Assembly (NCBI RefSeq): GCF_000204645.1
Contig: NC_015422.1
Location: 930,001-994,000 of the forward strand
Origin: Alicycliphilus denitrificans K601
GTDB lineage: Bacteria > Pseudomonadota > Gammaproteobacteria > Burkholderiales > Burkholderiaceae_C
Reading direction: 5' to 3'
Length of the DNA: 64,000 nucleotides
Shown piece by piece: positions 48,020-58,586 of this stretch. Under the pieces are notes generated by a model. It was given only the letters and a program-made list of their open reading frames with translations. It ran no database searches and was not told where the DNA came from. The position numbers were made by a program, and so were the translations under genes. Each line of letters opens with the position of its first letter. Position 1 is the first letter of the stretch.

Positions 48020-48676
48020 ATGCCTTCGATCGAAACCCTCGTCGCCTTCTTCGGCGTTTCCGCGCTGCTGGCGCTCACGCCCGGGCCTGACAACATCTTC
48101 GTGCTGCTGCAGTCTGCGCAGCGCGGCTGGCGCGCCGGCATGTGCGTGGTGCTGGGCCTGTGCCTGGGGCTGGTGGGGCACACGGCGGCCGTGGCCCTGG
48201 GGCTGGCGGCGGTGTTCGCGGCCTCCAGCCTGGCGTTCACGGTCCTGAAGTTCTGCGGCGCGGCCTATCTGGCCTGGCTGGCCTGGGGCGCCCTGCGCGC
48301 ACCCGCGGGCGCCGGCGATGCGCCGGCCCAGGGGGCTGCGGCGCCGGGCGACGGCCCTGCGGCCCGCGGCGGCGCGCTGCGCATGGTGGGGCGCGGCGTG
48401 GTGATGAACCTCACCAACCCCAAGGTGCTGGTGTTCTTCCTGGCCTTCCTGCCGCAGTTCGCCGACCCGGCGCGCGGCGCCATGGCGCGGCAGGTCATGG
48501 TGCTGGGCCTGGTGTTCATGCTGGCCACGCTGCTGGTGTTCGGCGCGGTCGCCTGCTTCTCGGGGGCGTTCGGCGCGCTGCTGCTGCGCTCGGCGCGCGC
48601 GCGGCTGCTGCTCAACCGCGTGGCCGGCCTGGTGTTCCTGGGCCTGGCACTGCGGCTGGCGACGGCGCAGCGCTGA
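48020..48676 (+). CDS. LysE/RhtB-family amino-acid exporter
   Basis: Inner-membrane exporter of 218 residues with about six helices. The family signature LLALTPGPDNIFVLLQ lies in the first helix region, and MNLTNPKVLVFFLAFLPQF is the second conserved block. It probably exports an amino acid or homoserine-lactone-like compound; the substrate is not inferable. A Gly/Ala-rich cytoplasmic loop (about 97-120) is longer than usual. The start is 27 bp after the solo palindrome arm; a two-hairpin repeat copy follows the stop. Confidence 0.88.
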   Translation: MPSIETLVAFFGVSALLALTPGPDNIFVLLQSAQRGWRAGMCVVLGLCLGLVGHTAAVALGLAAVFAASSLAFTVLKFCGAAYLAWLAWGALRAPAGAGDAPAQGAAAPGDGPAARGGALRMVGRGVVMNLTNPKVLVFFLAFLPQFADPARGAMARQVMVLGLVFMLATLLVFGAVACFSGAFGALLLRSARARLLLNRVAGLVFLGLALRLATAQR

Positions 48677-48677
48677 T

Positions 48678-48736
48678 GCTCCTGGTTCGATAGCTGCCAG
48701 CACTTGTTGGAGAAGTGCTGGAGGCCGGTTTTACTA
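48678..48736 (+). repeat. Two-hairpin dispersed repeat, copy 11 (compensatory change in hairpin 2)
   Basis: Second hairpin CCAGCACTT (48697-48705) pairs perfectly with AAGTGCTGG (48713-48721). Relative to GCGCTT/AAGCGC of copies 1 and 3, both strands have changed (GCACTT/AAGTGC), preserving the pair. The tail GGAGGCCGGTTTT follows. It lies between lysE-like and amidase genes and reaches the amidase stop codon. Confidence 0.88.
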
Positions 48737-50143
48737 TCAATGGCGATCGGGCGGCTCGGGCCAGGGCCGCTGCGGGCCGCGCAGCTGCTCGAACGCATGG
48801 GCCATCTGCAGCACGCCCAGGTCGTCGAAGCGCCGGCCCGCGATCTGCAGGCCGATGGGCAGGCCGCCGCCGGTGTAGCCGCAGTTGACCGAGGCGGCGG
48901 GCTGCTCCGACATGTTGAACGGCACGGTGAAGGCGATGTGTTCCAGCGGGCGCAGCGGATCGTCGGTGGGCGCGGGCAGCTCGGCCGCGAACGCAGGCAT
49001 GGGCGCCACGGGCGAGAGCACGTAGTCGAACGGCGCGCAGGCGTGCACCGTGGCCACGCGTGTTGCGTGGAACTGCTGGCTGGCCTCGAACACCTGCGGG
49101 CCGTCCAGGCCCGCGGCGCTCATGGCCCAGTCGCGGATGAAGGGCAGCACCTTGCCTTGCTGGCCGGGCGTGAGCGTGCGCAGGTCCATGAACGAGCGCA
49201 TGCGCCAGAAGTGGTCCATGCCGTCGAGCATGTGGCGCGTGAGGAAGGGGGGCATGGGCTCGATGGCGGCGCCCGCCTGCTCGAACAGGCGCGCGGCGGC
49301 CTCGACGGCGGCGCGCACCTGCGGGTCCACGGGCAGGCCGCAGCCGGCGTCCAGCAGCAGGCCGATGCGCAGGCCGCGCAGGCGTCCCGGGCCCTGGCCG
49401 AAATCGTCCCACGCGATGGGCTGGGCCGGCAGGCTCATGCTGTCGCGCGCGTCGGGTGCGCTCAGCACCTGCATCATCAGGGCCGCGTCCTGCACGGTGC
49501 GCGTCATGGGGCCGGCGGCGCGGCCGGTGTAGGGCGGGTCGATGGGAATGCGCCCCAGGCTGGGCTTGAGGCCGAAGACGCCGCACCAGCCGGCGGGCAG
49601 GCGGATGGAGCCGCCGATGTCGGTGCCCACGTGCAGCGGGCCGTAGCCGGCCGCCGCCGCGGCGCCCGCGCCGGCGCTCGACCCGCCGGGGCCCCTGGAG
49701 AGGTCCCACGGGTTGCGCGCGAGCGCGTGGAACGACGACAGGCCCGAGGACAGCATGCCGTAGTCGGGCATGGTGGTCTTGCAGACGATGACGGCGCCGG
49801 CCTCGCGTAGCCGCGCGGCGGGCGGCGCGTCGGCCGGGGCGGGCATCAGGGGCGTGGCGGCCGTGCCCAGCGGCGTGGGGTCGCCCCGGGTGGCGATGTT
49901 GTCCTTGACGGTGGCGGGCACGCCGTCCAGCGGGCCGCAGGGCGCGCCGCGCAGCCACCGCGCCTCGCTGGCGCGGGCCTGGGCCAGGGCTTCTTCGGGG
50001 CGCAGCAGGTACGTGGCGTGCAGGTGCGGCTCCCAGCGCGCGATATGGTCCAGCACCGACTGCGTGGCTTCCACGGGCGAGAGGCTGCGCGCGCGGTAGG
50101 CGGCCAGCAGTTCGCTGGCGGACAGGTCGTGCGGCGCGCTCAT
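48737..50143 (-). CDS. Amidase signature family hydrolase
   Basis: Amide hydrolase of 468 residues with the Ser-cisSer-Lys triad of the amidase signature family: Lys80 (PATVKDNI), Ser155 in PGGSSAGAG and nucleophile Ser179 in GTDIGGSIRLPAG. The substrate is unknown. It is the last gene of the minus-strand dpp-like operon, overlapping the binding-protein gene by four bases, so it is translationally coupled to an importer. That suggests hydrolysis of an imported amide or peptide-like compound. It is not GatA: no gatB/gatC is near. Confidence 0.9.
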   Translation of the reverse strand: MSAPHDLSASELLAAYRARSLSPVEATQSVLDHIARWEPHLHATYLLRPEEALAQARASEARWLRGAPCGPLDGVPATVKDNIATRGDPTPLGTAATPLMPAPADAPPAARLREAGAVIVCKTTMPDYGMLSSGLSSFHALARNPWDLSRGPGGSSAGAGAAAAAGYGPLHVGTDIGGSIRLPAGWCGVFGLKPSLGRIPIDPPYTGRAAGPMTRTVQDAALMMQVLSAPDARDSMSLPAQPIAWDDFGQGPGRLRGLRIGLLLDAGCGLPVDPQVRAAVEAAARLFEQAGAAIEPMPPFLTRHMLDGMDHFWRMRSFMDLRTLTPGQQGKVLPFIRDWAMSAAGLDGPQVFEASQQFHATRVATVHACAPFDYVLSPVAPMPAFAAELPAPTDDPLRPLEHIAFTVPFNMSEQPAASVNCGYTGGGLPIGLQIAGRRFDDLGVLQMAHAFEQLRGPQRPWPEPPDRH

Positions 50144-51630
50144 GACCAGGAGAGGACGGAGAGGTCGTTGACGAAGACCGGCATGTCCTTCCACAGCCCG
50201 CGCAGGTTCTTGTTCGCTACCGTGACCCACTGCGGCTGGTACAGGAAGGCGTGCACCGCGTCCTCGGCCAGCAGGCGCTGGGCGTCGCCCAGCAGGCGCG
50301 CGCGGTCGGCGGGGCGGGCGGCGTTCTTGATCTTGTCGTAGAGCTGGTCGAACTGCGCGGAGTGGTAGCCCCAGTAGTAGTCGGGCTTGGCGAAGTTGCT
50401 CAGGTCGAAGGGCTCCACGTGCGAGATCAGCGTCAGGTCGTAGTTCTTGGCGCCGTAGGTGCCCGAGAGCCACTGCGCCCATTCCACGTTCTGCAGCTTG
50501 GCCGTGATGCCGATCTTGGCCAGCTGGGCCGCGATGACCTCGCCGCCCTGGCGCGCGTAGGGCGCGGGCGGCAGCGTCATGGTGAGCGTGAGCGGGGTCT
50601 TCACGCCGGCCTCGGCCAGCAGTTTCCTGGCCTTCTCGGGGTCGTAGGGGTTGATGCCCGTGGTGTCCACGTAGCCGAAGGCGCCGGGCACGTAGTGGCT
50701 GCCGATGGGCACGCCCAGCCCGTCGGCCGCGCCCTGGATGACGGCCTTGCGGTCGATGGCCGCGGCGATGGCGCGGCGCACGCGCACGTCGTCCAGGGGC
50801 TTCTTCGCGTTGTTGATGGCCAGGATGGTCTTGGCGCGCGAGCCGCTCACGATGACCTGGAAGCGCGGGTCGCCCTTGAACTGCGCCATGCTGCGCGGCG
50901 TGACGCGCGCGAAGGCGTCCACGTCGCCCGCGAGCAGCGCGGCCACCTGCGCGGCCGGGTCGGGGATGAAGCGGAACGTGGCGCGGCGGACCTTGAGCTG
51001 CGCCGCCTGGCGCCAGCCGGGCCAGGCCGTGAGCGCGATGGAGGCGCCGCGGCTCCAGGCCGCGAGCTGGTAGGGGCCCGTGCCCACGGGCTTGGAGGCG
51101 TTGGTGGCGGCGCTCTTGGGCTCGACGATGATGGCCGTGGCCTGGCCGAGCAGGAACAGCAGGTCGGGGTCTATGTCCTTGTTGATGAGCACCACCGTGT
51201 GCGCGTCAACCACCTGGGTGGAGAGGTTGGCGAAGGTGCGCTTGTCCTTGTTGGTGCTCTTGTCGCCGCCCGCGCGGTCGAACGAGAACTTGACGGCCGC
51301 GGCGTCGAAGGGCTCGCCGTTCTGGAACGTGACGCCCTTGCGCAGCCGGAAGGTGTAGGTCCTGAGGTCGGGCGAGACCTCCCAGCTCTCGGCCAGCAGG
51401 GGCGAGACGCTGCCGTCGGGGTTGATCTTGGTGAGCGTCTCGTAGATGTTGTAGAGCGTGACCTCGGCGATCGAGGAGGCCGCGCCGGCCGTCGGGTCCA
51501 GCCCCGGCGGCTCCAGCACCAGCGCCAGCGTGACGGAGTCCTTCTTGCCCTGCGCAAGCGCGTGCAGCGGCGTGGCCAGCGCTGCGGTGGCCAGGGCGCC
51601 GGAGGCGAGGGCGGTGCGGCGGGTGAGCAT
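50140..51630 (-). CDS. ABC transporter substrate-binding protein (peptide/nickel type, SBP family 5)
   Basis: Periplasmic receptor of 496 residues for an oligopeptide, nickel or related importer. A twin-arginine-like start (MLTRRTALASGALATAALAT) leads to a signal peptide ending near ALAQG (about 28), then the SBP_bac_5 core with YNIYETLTKINPDG and FRLRKGVTFQNGEPF. The RR in the signal could direct Tat export. Unusually it is near the end of the operon, after the two ATPases and before the amidase. Confidence 0.9.
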   Translation of the reverse strand: MLTRRTALASGALATAALATPLHALAQGKKDSVTLALVLEPPGLDPTAGAASSIAEVTLYNIYETLTKINPDGSVSPLLAESWEVSPDLRTYTFRLRKGVTFQNGEPFDAAAVKFSFDRAGGDKSTNKDKRTFANLSTQVVDAHTVVLINKDIDPDLLFLLGQATAIIVEPKSAATNASKPVGTGPYQLAAWSRGASIALTAWPGWRQAAQLKVRRATFRFIPDPAAQVAALLAGDVDAFARVTPRSMAQFKGDPRFQVIVSGSRAKTILAINNAKKPLDDVRVRRAIAAAIDRKAVIQGAADGLGVPIGSHYVPGAFGYVDTTGINPYDPEKARKLLAEAGVKTPLTLTMTLPPAPYARQGGEVIAAQLAKIGITAKLQNVEWAQWLSGTYGAKNYDLTLISHVEPFDLSNFAKPDYYWGYHSAQFDQLYDKIKNAARPADRARLLGDAQRLLAEDAVHAFLYQPQWVTVANKNLRGLWKDMPVFVNDLSVLSWS

Positions 51631-51735
51631 GGGCGGTGTCTCCTCAGTTGAATGGAATGTTGGAAGAATGGGGAACGCCTGCCGTTGTACTACAGCGGGC
51701 GCACTCGCGCGGCTGGTCAGATCGTGAACACGTTC

Positions 51736-52598
<863 letters not shown>

Positions 52599-52602
<4 letters not shown>

Positions 52603-53573
52603 GGCGCTTCTCCCAGGCGGATGCAGCGCGCCTCGTGGTCCGCGCCCAGCGCCACGGCCGGCGGCAGGGCGGCGTGGCAGGCGGCGATGGTGCGCGGGCA
52701 GCGCCCGGCAAACGGGCAGCCCGGGGGCAGGTCAGCCAGCTCGGGCACGGTGCCGGCGATGGTGGGCAGGCGCGCGCCGGGCACGCGCGCCGCGCCGAAC
52801 TGCGGGCGCGCGGCGAACAGGCCCTGGGTGTAGGGATGGGCCTGCGCGCCGAACACGGCGCGCGTGGGGCCGCTCTCCACCACCGTGCCGCCGTACATCA
52901 CCAGCGTGCGCCGCACGGTCTGCGCGATCACGCCCAGGTCGTGCGATATCAGGACCAGCGCCATGCCGCGCTCGGCCACCAGGCCGCGGATCAGCTCCAG
53001 GATCTGGCGCTGCAGCGTCACGTCCAGCGCCGTGGTCGGCTCGTCGGCGAGCAGCAGGTCGGGCCCGCAGGCCAGCGCCATGGCGATGGTGATGCGCTGG
53101 CGCTGCCCGCCCGAGAACTGGTGCGGGTAGGCATCGAGGCGCTGCGCCGCCTGGGCGATGCCCACGCGCTCAAGCAGCGCGACGGCCTCGGCGCGCGCCT
53201 GGCGCGCCGTCAGGCCCTGGTGCAGGCGCAGCGGCTCGGCCACCTGGCGGCCTATGGAGTGCACGGGGTTGAGCGCCGTCATGGGCTCCTGGAACACCAT
53301 GGCCATGCGGTTGCCGCGCAGGCGGCACAGCGCCCTGTCGTCCAGGCCCAGCAGCTCCTGCCCGTCGAAGCGGATGCTGCCCGAAGCCTGCGCGCCCTCG
53401 GGCAGCAGGCCCATGAGCGCCAGCGCCGTGAGCGACTTGCCGCAGCCCGACTCGCCGATCAGCCCCAGCGTATCGCCGCGCGCGAGCGAGAAGTCCAGCC
53501 CGCGCACGGCCAGCGCCCTGCCGCGCCGCGTGGGCAAGCTGATGCGCAGGCCGGAGACTTCGAGCAGCGCCAT
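52599..53573 (-). CDS. ABC transporter ATPase, DppD-like
   Basis: First ATPase of the dipeptide-type importer, 324 residues: Walker A GESGCGKSL, Q-loop FQEPMTALNPVHSIG, signature FSGGQRQRITIAMAL, Walker B LLLADEP, switch His in LISHD. The C-terminus PGCPFAGRCPR is the Cys-containing oligopeptide-transporter tail (possible Fe-S or zinc site). The ATG giving MALLEVSGLRI is the family start. The open frame runs on upstream only because the 273-bp inverted-repeat element happens to lack a stop there. No Shine-Dalgarno is visible in the element end. Confidence 0.93.
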
Positions 53574-53577
53574 CGGT

Positions 53578-53850
53578 CTAGGGCCTGTTAATGCTATGGA
53601 AGGGGATCGCGTTGCCTCGCAAAGGGGCTGGATGCAAGGCGGCCCGCGCGCTAGCCAAGGCTGATGCCTTGCAAGCGTGGGCAACGCCGCAGACGGCCCC
53701 TTTGCGAGGCAACCCGAAGGGCAGCTCATGACAGCCCGCCCCTCGGCGTTGCGCTCCTTGTGCGTGCGGACGCACGCACTGCGTCGCGCGCCTTGATGGA
53801 CGGGCTGTCATGAGCTTCGCGACTCCTTCCATAGCATTAACAGGCCCTAG
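53578..53850. repeat. 273-bp cloverleaf-like inverted-repeat element
   Basis: Perfect 26-bp terminal inverted repeats at 53578-53603 and 53825-53850 (starting CTAGGGCCTGTTAATGCTAT). Inside are two independent stems: 53611-53628 with 53696-53713 (18 bp, perfect) and 53723-53738 with 53801-53816 (16 bp, perfect). Each holds a smaller hairpin (GCAAGGC/GCCTTGC; GTGCGTGC 53760-53767 with GCACGCAC 53772-53779). No protein is encoded. The right end supplies the stop of the upstream permease gene. It looks like a MITE or other non-autonomous element. Confidence 0.9.
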
Positions 53851-54710
53851 CGCCCCCGGGCTAGGCGCGGGTCCAGCAGGTCGCGCAGGCCGTCGCCCAG
53901 CAGGTTCAGGCCCAGCACCGCCAGCGCGATCGCCACGCCGGGCCACACGGCCAGCAGCGGGGCCTGGAACATCAGCGTCTGCGCCTCGGCCAGCATGCGC
54001 CCCCAGGAGGGCTGGGGCGGCTGCGTGCCCAGGCCCAGGTACGAGAGTGCCGCCTCGGCCAGTATCGCCAGCGCGAACTGGATCGTGGCCTGCACGATGA
54101 GCACCGAGGCGATGTTGGGCAGCACATGCTCGACGGTGATGCGCCACGGCCCCTTGCCGGAAGCGCGCGCGGCCAGGATGAACTCGCGCGCCCACACGGC
54201 CCGGGCCGATGCGCGCGTGACGCGCGCGAATGTCGGCACGTAGAAGATGCCTATGGCGATGATGGCGTTGACGATGCCCGGCCCGAACACGGCCGTGAGC
54301 ATGATGGCCAGCAGCAGCGCCGGAAACGCGAACGTGAAGTCCGCCAGGCGCATCACGGCCTCCTCCACCCAGCCGCCGCGCGCCGCGGCCAGCAGGCCCA
54401 GCGCCGCACCCAGCGCCAGGCCTATGCCCACGGCGATCACGCCCACCAGGATGGAGCTGCGCGCGCCCACGAGCAGCAGCGAGGCCACGTCGCGCCCGTA
54501 GGCGTCGGTGCCCAGCCAGTGCTGCGCGCCCGGGGGCTGCAGCACGGCGTCCATGGCCATGTCGTACGGCGGCCAAGGCGTCCAGACCAGCGACAGGGCG
54601 GCCGCGGCCAGCAGCAGCGCCGTGAGCGCCGCGCCGATCATGAGGCTGCGGTGGCGCAGCGCGCGCCGCCAGAAGCCCGGCGCGGGGGCGGGGGCTGGCA
54701 GGGCGCTCAT
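53847..54710 (-). CDS. ABC transporter permease, DppC-like
   Basis: Inner-membrane permease of 287 residues with an N-terminal OppC_N segment and about six helices. Family blocks are WLGTDAYGRDVASLLLVGAR near the start of the core and an EAA-like loop (EFILAARASGKGPWRITVEHVLPN, seen as ILAARASG and HVLPN). It overlaps the DppB-like gene by four bases. Its TAG stop is formed by the end of the 273-bp element, so the natural C-terminus may have been slightly altered by insertion. Confidence 0.93.
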   Translation of the reverse strand: MSALPAPAPAPGFWRRALRHRSLMIGAALTALLLAAAALSLVWTPWPPYDMAMDAVLQPPGAQHWLGTDAYGRDVASLLLVGARSSILVGVIAVGIGLALGAALGLLAAARGGWVEEAVMRLADFTFAFPALLLAIMLTAVFGPGIVNAIIAIGIFYVPTFARVTRASARAVWAREFILAARASGKGPWRITVEHVLPNIASVLIVQATIQFALAILAEAALSYLGLGTQPPQPSWGRMLAEAQTLMFQAPLLAVWPGVAIALAVLGLNLLGDGLRDLLDPRLARGR

Positions 54711-55669
54711 GGGCCGCGGGCCTTCACGCGCGGATCTATGGCCGCGTACAGCAGATCGACCACGAAGTTCACCAGCACCACCATGGCCGCCAGCAGCATC
54801 ACGCAGTTGCGCACCACGACCAGGTCGCGGTTGGCGATGGACTGGAAGATGAGCCGCCCCAGGCCCGGCAGGTAGAACACGTTCTCCACCACGATGGTGC
54901 CGGCCAGCAGGTTGGCGAACTGCAGGCCCATCACCGTGATCACGGGGATCATGGCGTTGCGCAGCACGTGGCCCCAGAGCGCGCCGCGCCGCGTGAGGCC
55001 CTTGGCGCGCGCGGTGCGCACGAAGTCTTCGCGCAGCACGTCGAGCACGGCCGAGCGCGTGATGCGCGCCAGGATGGCCGCCTGCACCACGGCCAGCGCC
55101 AGGGCCGGCAGCAGCAGCGCCTTGAGTGCCGGCAGGATGCCGCCGCCGCCCTCGACGCTCCAGCCCGGGAAGCCGCCGGCCGAGAACCACTGCAGCTTCA
55201 CCGAGAACAGCAGGATCAGCAGGATGGCGAACCAGAAGTTGGGAATCGCGATGCCGACCTGCGCCAGCCCCATCACGCCCCAGTCGCCCAGGCGGCCGTG
55301 GCGCGCGGCGGCGTACACGCCCGCGGCCAGGGCCAGCGCGCAGGTGAGCAGCATGGACAGCAGGGCCAGCGGAACGGTCAGGGCCAGGCGCTCGGCGATC
55401 AGGTCCAGCACCGGCGCGCTGTAGGCGTGGCTGTCGCCCAGCCGCCCCGTGAGCAGGCCGGCCATCCACTGACCGTAGCGCACCAGGGCCGGCTGGTCCA
55501 GCCCCAGCTGCGCGGCCAGCGCGGCCACGGCCTCGGGCGCGGCGTCGGGGCCCAGCAGCACCTGGGCCGCGTTGCCCGGCAGCACCTCCAGCACCACGAA
55601 CACCACGGCCGAGGCGCCCAGCAGCGTCGCGATCAGCGTGACGAGGCGTTGGAGGATGAACGAGGCCAT
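54707..55669 (-). CDS. ABC transporter permease, DppB-like
   Basis: First gene of the dipeptide-type ABC operon: a 320-residue inner-membrane permease with six predicted helices. The N-terminal LQRLVTLIATLLGASAVVFV and the EAA-like loop DFVRTARAKGLTRRGALW are typical of DppB/OppB permeases. Transcription runs B, C, [element], D, F, binding protein, amidase. The start is about 145 bp from the divergent ferredoxin gene, where a shared promoter region must lie. Confidence 0.93.
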   Translation of the reverse strand: MASFILQRLVTLIATLLGASAVVFVVLEVLPGNAAQVLLGPDAAPEAVAALAAQLGLDQPALVRYGQWMAGLLTGRLGDSHAYSAPVLDLIAERLALTVPLALLSMLLTCALALAAGVYAAARHGRLGDWGVMGLAQVGIAIPNFWFAILLILLFSVKLQWFSAGGFPGWSVEGGGGILPALKALLLPALALAVVQAAILARITRSAVLDVLREDFVRTARAKGLTRRGALWGHVLRNAMIPVITVMGLQFANLLAGTIVVENVFYLPGLGRLIFQSIANRDLVVVRNCVMLLAAMVVLVNFVVDLLYAAIDPRVKARGP

Positions 55670-55801
55670 CGGCGGAGCGTGGAGTGGCTATGTATGTGGG
55701 GCCCCGCAGCATAGCGGCAAAAACCGCGGCCGCATGCCGGCCATGGAGGCTTGCCCGCGTGCGAGGGCGGATAATCCGGCCATGCCGTTCACCATCCCTA
55801 A

Positions 55802-56070
<269 letters not shown>

Positions 56071-56071
<1 letters not shown>

Positions 56072-56135
56072 TTTTGGTATTTTTGGCCTCTAGGGCTCGT
56101 CCAGCAAGCGCTGGCAGCTATCAATAGAGTAGTTA
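56071..56135 (-). repeat. Two-hairpin dispersed repeat, copy 13
   Basis: Minus orientation: GATAGCTGCCAGCGCTTG core, second arm degraded (AGCCCTAGAGGCC), tail rich in A. It fills the gap between the convergent ferredoxin and pth genes; its edge coincides with the pth stop codon (56133-56135). Confidence 0.75.
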
Positions 56136-56762
56136 GCCCACACCGCCCTGCGGCGCGGCCGTGGCGGGCCGGGGCGGCTTGGGGCGCGGCGGCTTGGTCG
56201 TGTGCACGAGCTGGGTGGCCTTGTCCATGTCGCCGGCCAGCATGGCGGGGTAGGCCTTGAGCGAATGGGCGATGCTGTCCTCGATCAGCGTGCGCTGGTC
56301 GGGCGCGGGCTTCTTGAGCACCCAGTTGATCACCTCGGCCCGTGCGCCCGGGTGGCCTATGCCGAGGCGCAGCCGCCAGTAGTCGCCGGTACCCAGCTGG
56401 GCGTGGATGTCGCGCAGTCCGTTGTGGCCCGCGTGGCTGCCGCCGCGCTTGAGCTTGGCCTGGCCGGGCGGCAGGTCCAGCTCGTCGTGCACCACGAGGA
56501 TTTCCTCGGGCGCGATCTTGAAGAACCGCGCCAGGGCCGCCACCGACTTGCCCGACAGGTTCATGAAGGTCTGCGGCTGCAGCAGCCAGACGCCGTGGCC
56601 CGCGACGTTCGCGCGCGCCGCCAGGCCGTGGTAGCTGCGCTCGGGCGCCAGCACCACCTTGAGCTCGCGCGCCAGCGCGTCTATCCACCAGAAACCCGCG
56701 TTGTGGCGCGTGGCCTCGTACTCCGGGCCGGGATTGCCCAGGCCGACAAACAGTTTGATCAT
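56133..56762 (-). CDS. pth: Peptidyl-tRNA hydrolase
   Basis: Recycles peptidyl-tRNA released from stalled ribosomes. The 209 residues hold the family N-terminus [20 protein letters not shown] (catalytic His20 region) and later [11 protein letters not shown] (catalytic Asp) and [13 protein letters not shown] Pro/Lys-rich C-terminal tail of about 20 residues is extra. Start chosen at MIKLFVGLG, the invariant family start; the open frame upstream runs through the rplY terminator region. It follows rplY and prs as in many betaproteobacteria. Confidence 0.96.
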   Translation of the reverse strand: MIKLFVGLGNPGPEYEATRHNAGFWWIDALARELKVVLAPERSYHGLAARANVAGHGVWLLQPQTFMNLSGKSVAALARFFKIAPEEILVVHDELDLPPGQAKLKRGGSHAGHNGLRDIHAQLGTGDYWRLRLGIGHPGARAEVINWVLKKPAPDQRTLIEDSIAHSLKAYPAMLAGDMDKATQLVHTTKPPRPKPPRPATAAPQGGVG

Positions 56763-56801
56763 GGCTGCGATTATCCGGCGCCCTCGACACGTCCTGAAAC
56801 G

Positions 56802-56831
56802 CCGACGGCCCACGCGAGGGTGGGCCGTCGG
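56802..56831 (-). terminator. GC-rich hairpin between rplY and pth
   Basis: A perfect 12-bp stem (CCGACGGCCCAC, 56802-56813, with its complement 56820-56831) and a 6-nt loop lies 40 bases after the rplY stop. The following T run on the minus strand is only three bases, so it may slow or partly end transcription before pth. Confidence 0.55.
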
Positions 56832-56871
56832 GGTGTGTCGCCCCCTGCGGGGCGGCGGGGCGAACCAGTGA

Positions 56872-57498
56872 TTACTTCTTGCCCTTCTTGGCGGGGGCGG
56901 CTGCGGGAGCGGGGGCAGCGGAGGCGTCGGCAACCACCTCGGGCAGCTTGATCGACACCAGGGCGGGGTTCTTGTTGGAGCCACGCACCACGATCTTCAC
57001 GCCGTTCGGGATCTTCAGCGACTGCACGCCCGGGGCCGACTTGGAGGTCAGGCCGCTCAGATCCACCGTGATGAACTCGGGCAGCTGCGAGGGCATGCAC
57101 ATCACGTCCACTTCGTGGATCAGGGGGGTGACGGTGCAGCCTTCTTCCTTCACGGCCGGCGAACCTTCCAGGCCTTCGTAGTGCAGCGGCACCTTCAGGT
57201 GCACGCGGGTCTTGTCGTCCACGCGCTGGAAGTCCACGTGCAGCACCTGCTGCTTGAAGGGGTGGTACTGCACGTCGCGCAGCAGTACCTTGGTGACCTG
57301 GCCATTGAGTTCCATGTCCAGGATGCTGGAGTGGAAGGCTTCCTTCTTCAGGGCGTGCCACAGGGCGTTGTGATCGACCTCGATCATCTGGGGTTCGGCG
57401 GAACCGCCGTAGACGATGCCGGGGGCCTTGCCCGAAATGCGCAGACGGCGGCTCGCACCCGTACCTTGCTTGGCGCGCTCATAAGCGACGAATTGCAT
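56872..57498 (-). CDS. rplY: 50S ribosomal protein L25/general stress protein Ctc
   Basis: 5S-rRNA-binding ribosomal protein of the long CTC type: N-terminal L25 domain (about 5-95; [20 protein letters not shown] start) plus the TL5 C-terminal beta domain (about 100-185), then a low-complexity Ala/Pro/Lys tail ending AKKGKK. 208 residues is normal for the two-domain form. It lies about 100 bp after prs, from which it is separated by a strong terminator, so it needs its own promoter or read-through. Confidence 0.96.
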   Translation of the reverse strand: MQFVAYERAKQGTGASRRLRISGKAPGIVYGGSAEPQMIEVDHNALWHALKKEAFHSSILDMELNGQVTKVLLRDVQYHPFKQQVLHVDFQRVDDKTRVHLKVPLHYEGLEGSPAVKEEGCTVTPLIHEVDVMCMPSQLPEFITVDLSGLTSKSAPGVQSLKIPNGVKIVVRGSNKNPALVSIKLPEVVADASAAPAPAAAPAKKGKK

Positions 57499-57545
57499 GA
57501 TGAAAACTCCTGATGGGACCGGCCGCGACCAGCCTGGCCCGCTGT

Positions 57546-57578
57546 TGAAAAAGACCCCATGCCCACCGGGCATGAGGC
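57546..57578 (-). terminator. Rho-independent terminator of prs
   Basis: On the minus strand CATGCCC (57574-57568... pairing 57564-57558) forms a 7-bp stem with a GGT loop, extended by flanking C/G pairs, and is followed by TCTTTTTC (57553-57546). It lies just after the prs stop. Confidence 0.85.
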
Positions 57579-57599
57579 CTGCTTGGTGTCCCCGGACGG

Positions 57600-58559
57600 T
57601 CAGTCCGAGAACATGCTCGATACCGACTCTCCCTTGGAGATGCGCTGGATCGTCTCGGCGATCAGCGGCGCCACGGAGAGCTGGCGGATCTTTGCGCACC
57701 CCTTGGCGGCATCGCTCAAGGGGATGGTATTGGTCACCACGACCTCGTCGAGCGCCGTGCCGTTGGCGATGCGCTCGATGGCGGGGCCGGAAAAGATCGG
57801 GTGGGTGCAGTAGGCGTACACCTTCTTGGCGCCGCGCTCCTTGAGCACCTCGGCCGCCTTCACCAGCGTGCCGGCGGTGTCGATCATGTCGTCCATGATC
57901 ACGCAGTTGCGGCCGTCGATGTCGCCGATGACGTGCATGACCTCGGACACGTTCGCCTTGGGGCGGCGCTTGTCGATGATGGCCAGGTCGGTGCCCAGCT
58001 GCTTGGCCAGCGCACGGGCGCGCACCACGCCGCCCACGTCGGGGGAAACGACGATCAGGTTCTCGTACTTCTTCTCGTTCAGGTCGCCCAGCAGCACGGG
58101 CGATGCATAGATGTTGTCCACCGGGATGTCGAAGAAGCCCTGGATCTGGTCGGCGTGCAGGTCCATGGTCAGCACGCGGGCCACGCCCACGGCCTGCAGC
58201 ATGTTGGCCACCACCTTGGCCGAGATCGGCACGCGCGTCGAGCGCGGGCGGCGGTCCTGACGGGCATAGCCGAAGTAGGGGATCACGGCGCTGATGCGCT
58301 CCGCCGACGCGCGCTTGAGCGCATCGACCATGATCAGGAGCTCCATCAGGTTCTCGTTCGTCGGCGCGCAGGTGGACTGCACCACGAACACGTCGCGGGC
58401 GCGCACGTTCTGCTTGATCTCGACGGTGACCTCTCCGTCGGAGAAGCGGCCCGCATCGACGGCGCCGAGCGTGGTGCCCAGATTCCTGACGATTTCGGTG
58501 GCCAGGCCGGGGTTGGCATTGCCCGTGAAAACCAGGAAGTCGGGGGTATTGGTTTGCAT
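57600..58559 (-). CDS. prs: Ribose-phosphate pyrophosphokinase
   Basis: Makes 5-phosphoribosyl-1-pyrophosphate from ribose-5-phosphate and ATP for nucleotide, His and Trp synthesis. The 319-residue protein has the expected blocks: [10 protein letters not shown] at the N-terminus, [20 protein letters not shown] (flexible ATP loop), and the PRPP-binding [15 protein letters not shown]. Length is normal. It follows tRNA-Gln and ispE on the same strand, a conserved betaproteobacterial arrangement, and has a palindrome-rich leader of about 115 bp. Confidence 0.97.
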   Translation of the reverse strand: MQTNTPDFLVFTGNANPGLATEIVRNLGTTLGAVDAGRFSDGEVTVEIKQNVRARDVFVVQSTCAPTNENLMELLIMVDALKRASAERISAVIPYFGYARQDRRPRSTRVPISAKVVANMLQAVGVARVLTMDLHADQIQGFFDIPVDNIYASPVLLGDLNEKKYENLIVVSPDVGGVVRARALAKQLGTDLAIIDKRRPKANVSEVMHVIGDIDGRNCVIMDDMIDTAGTLVKAAEVLKERGAKKVYAYCTHPIFSGPAIERIANGTALDEVVVTNTIPLSDAAKGCAKIRQLSVAPLIAETIQRISKGESVSSMFSD

Positions 58560-58586
58560 GAGCGACTCGGCAGTCTGAATTGAAAT

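Noticed and set aside
53574..53729. Upstream extension of the DppD-like ATPase through the 273-bp element
   Set aside because: The extra 52 codons are the element's inverted repeat and sequence; the family N-terminus begins at 53573.
53578..53850. Insertion sequence with transposase
   Set aside because: The inverted-repeat element has no coding capacity for a transposase; treated as a non-autonomous element.
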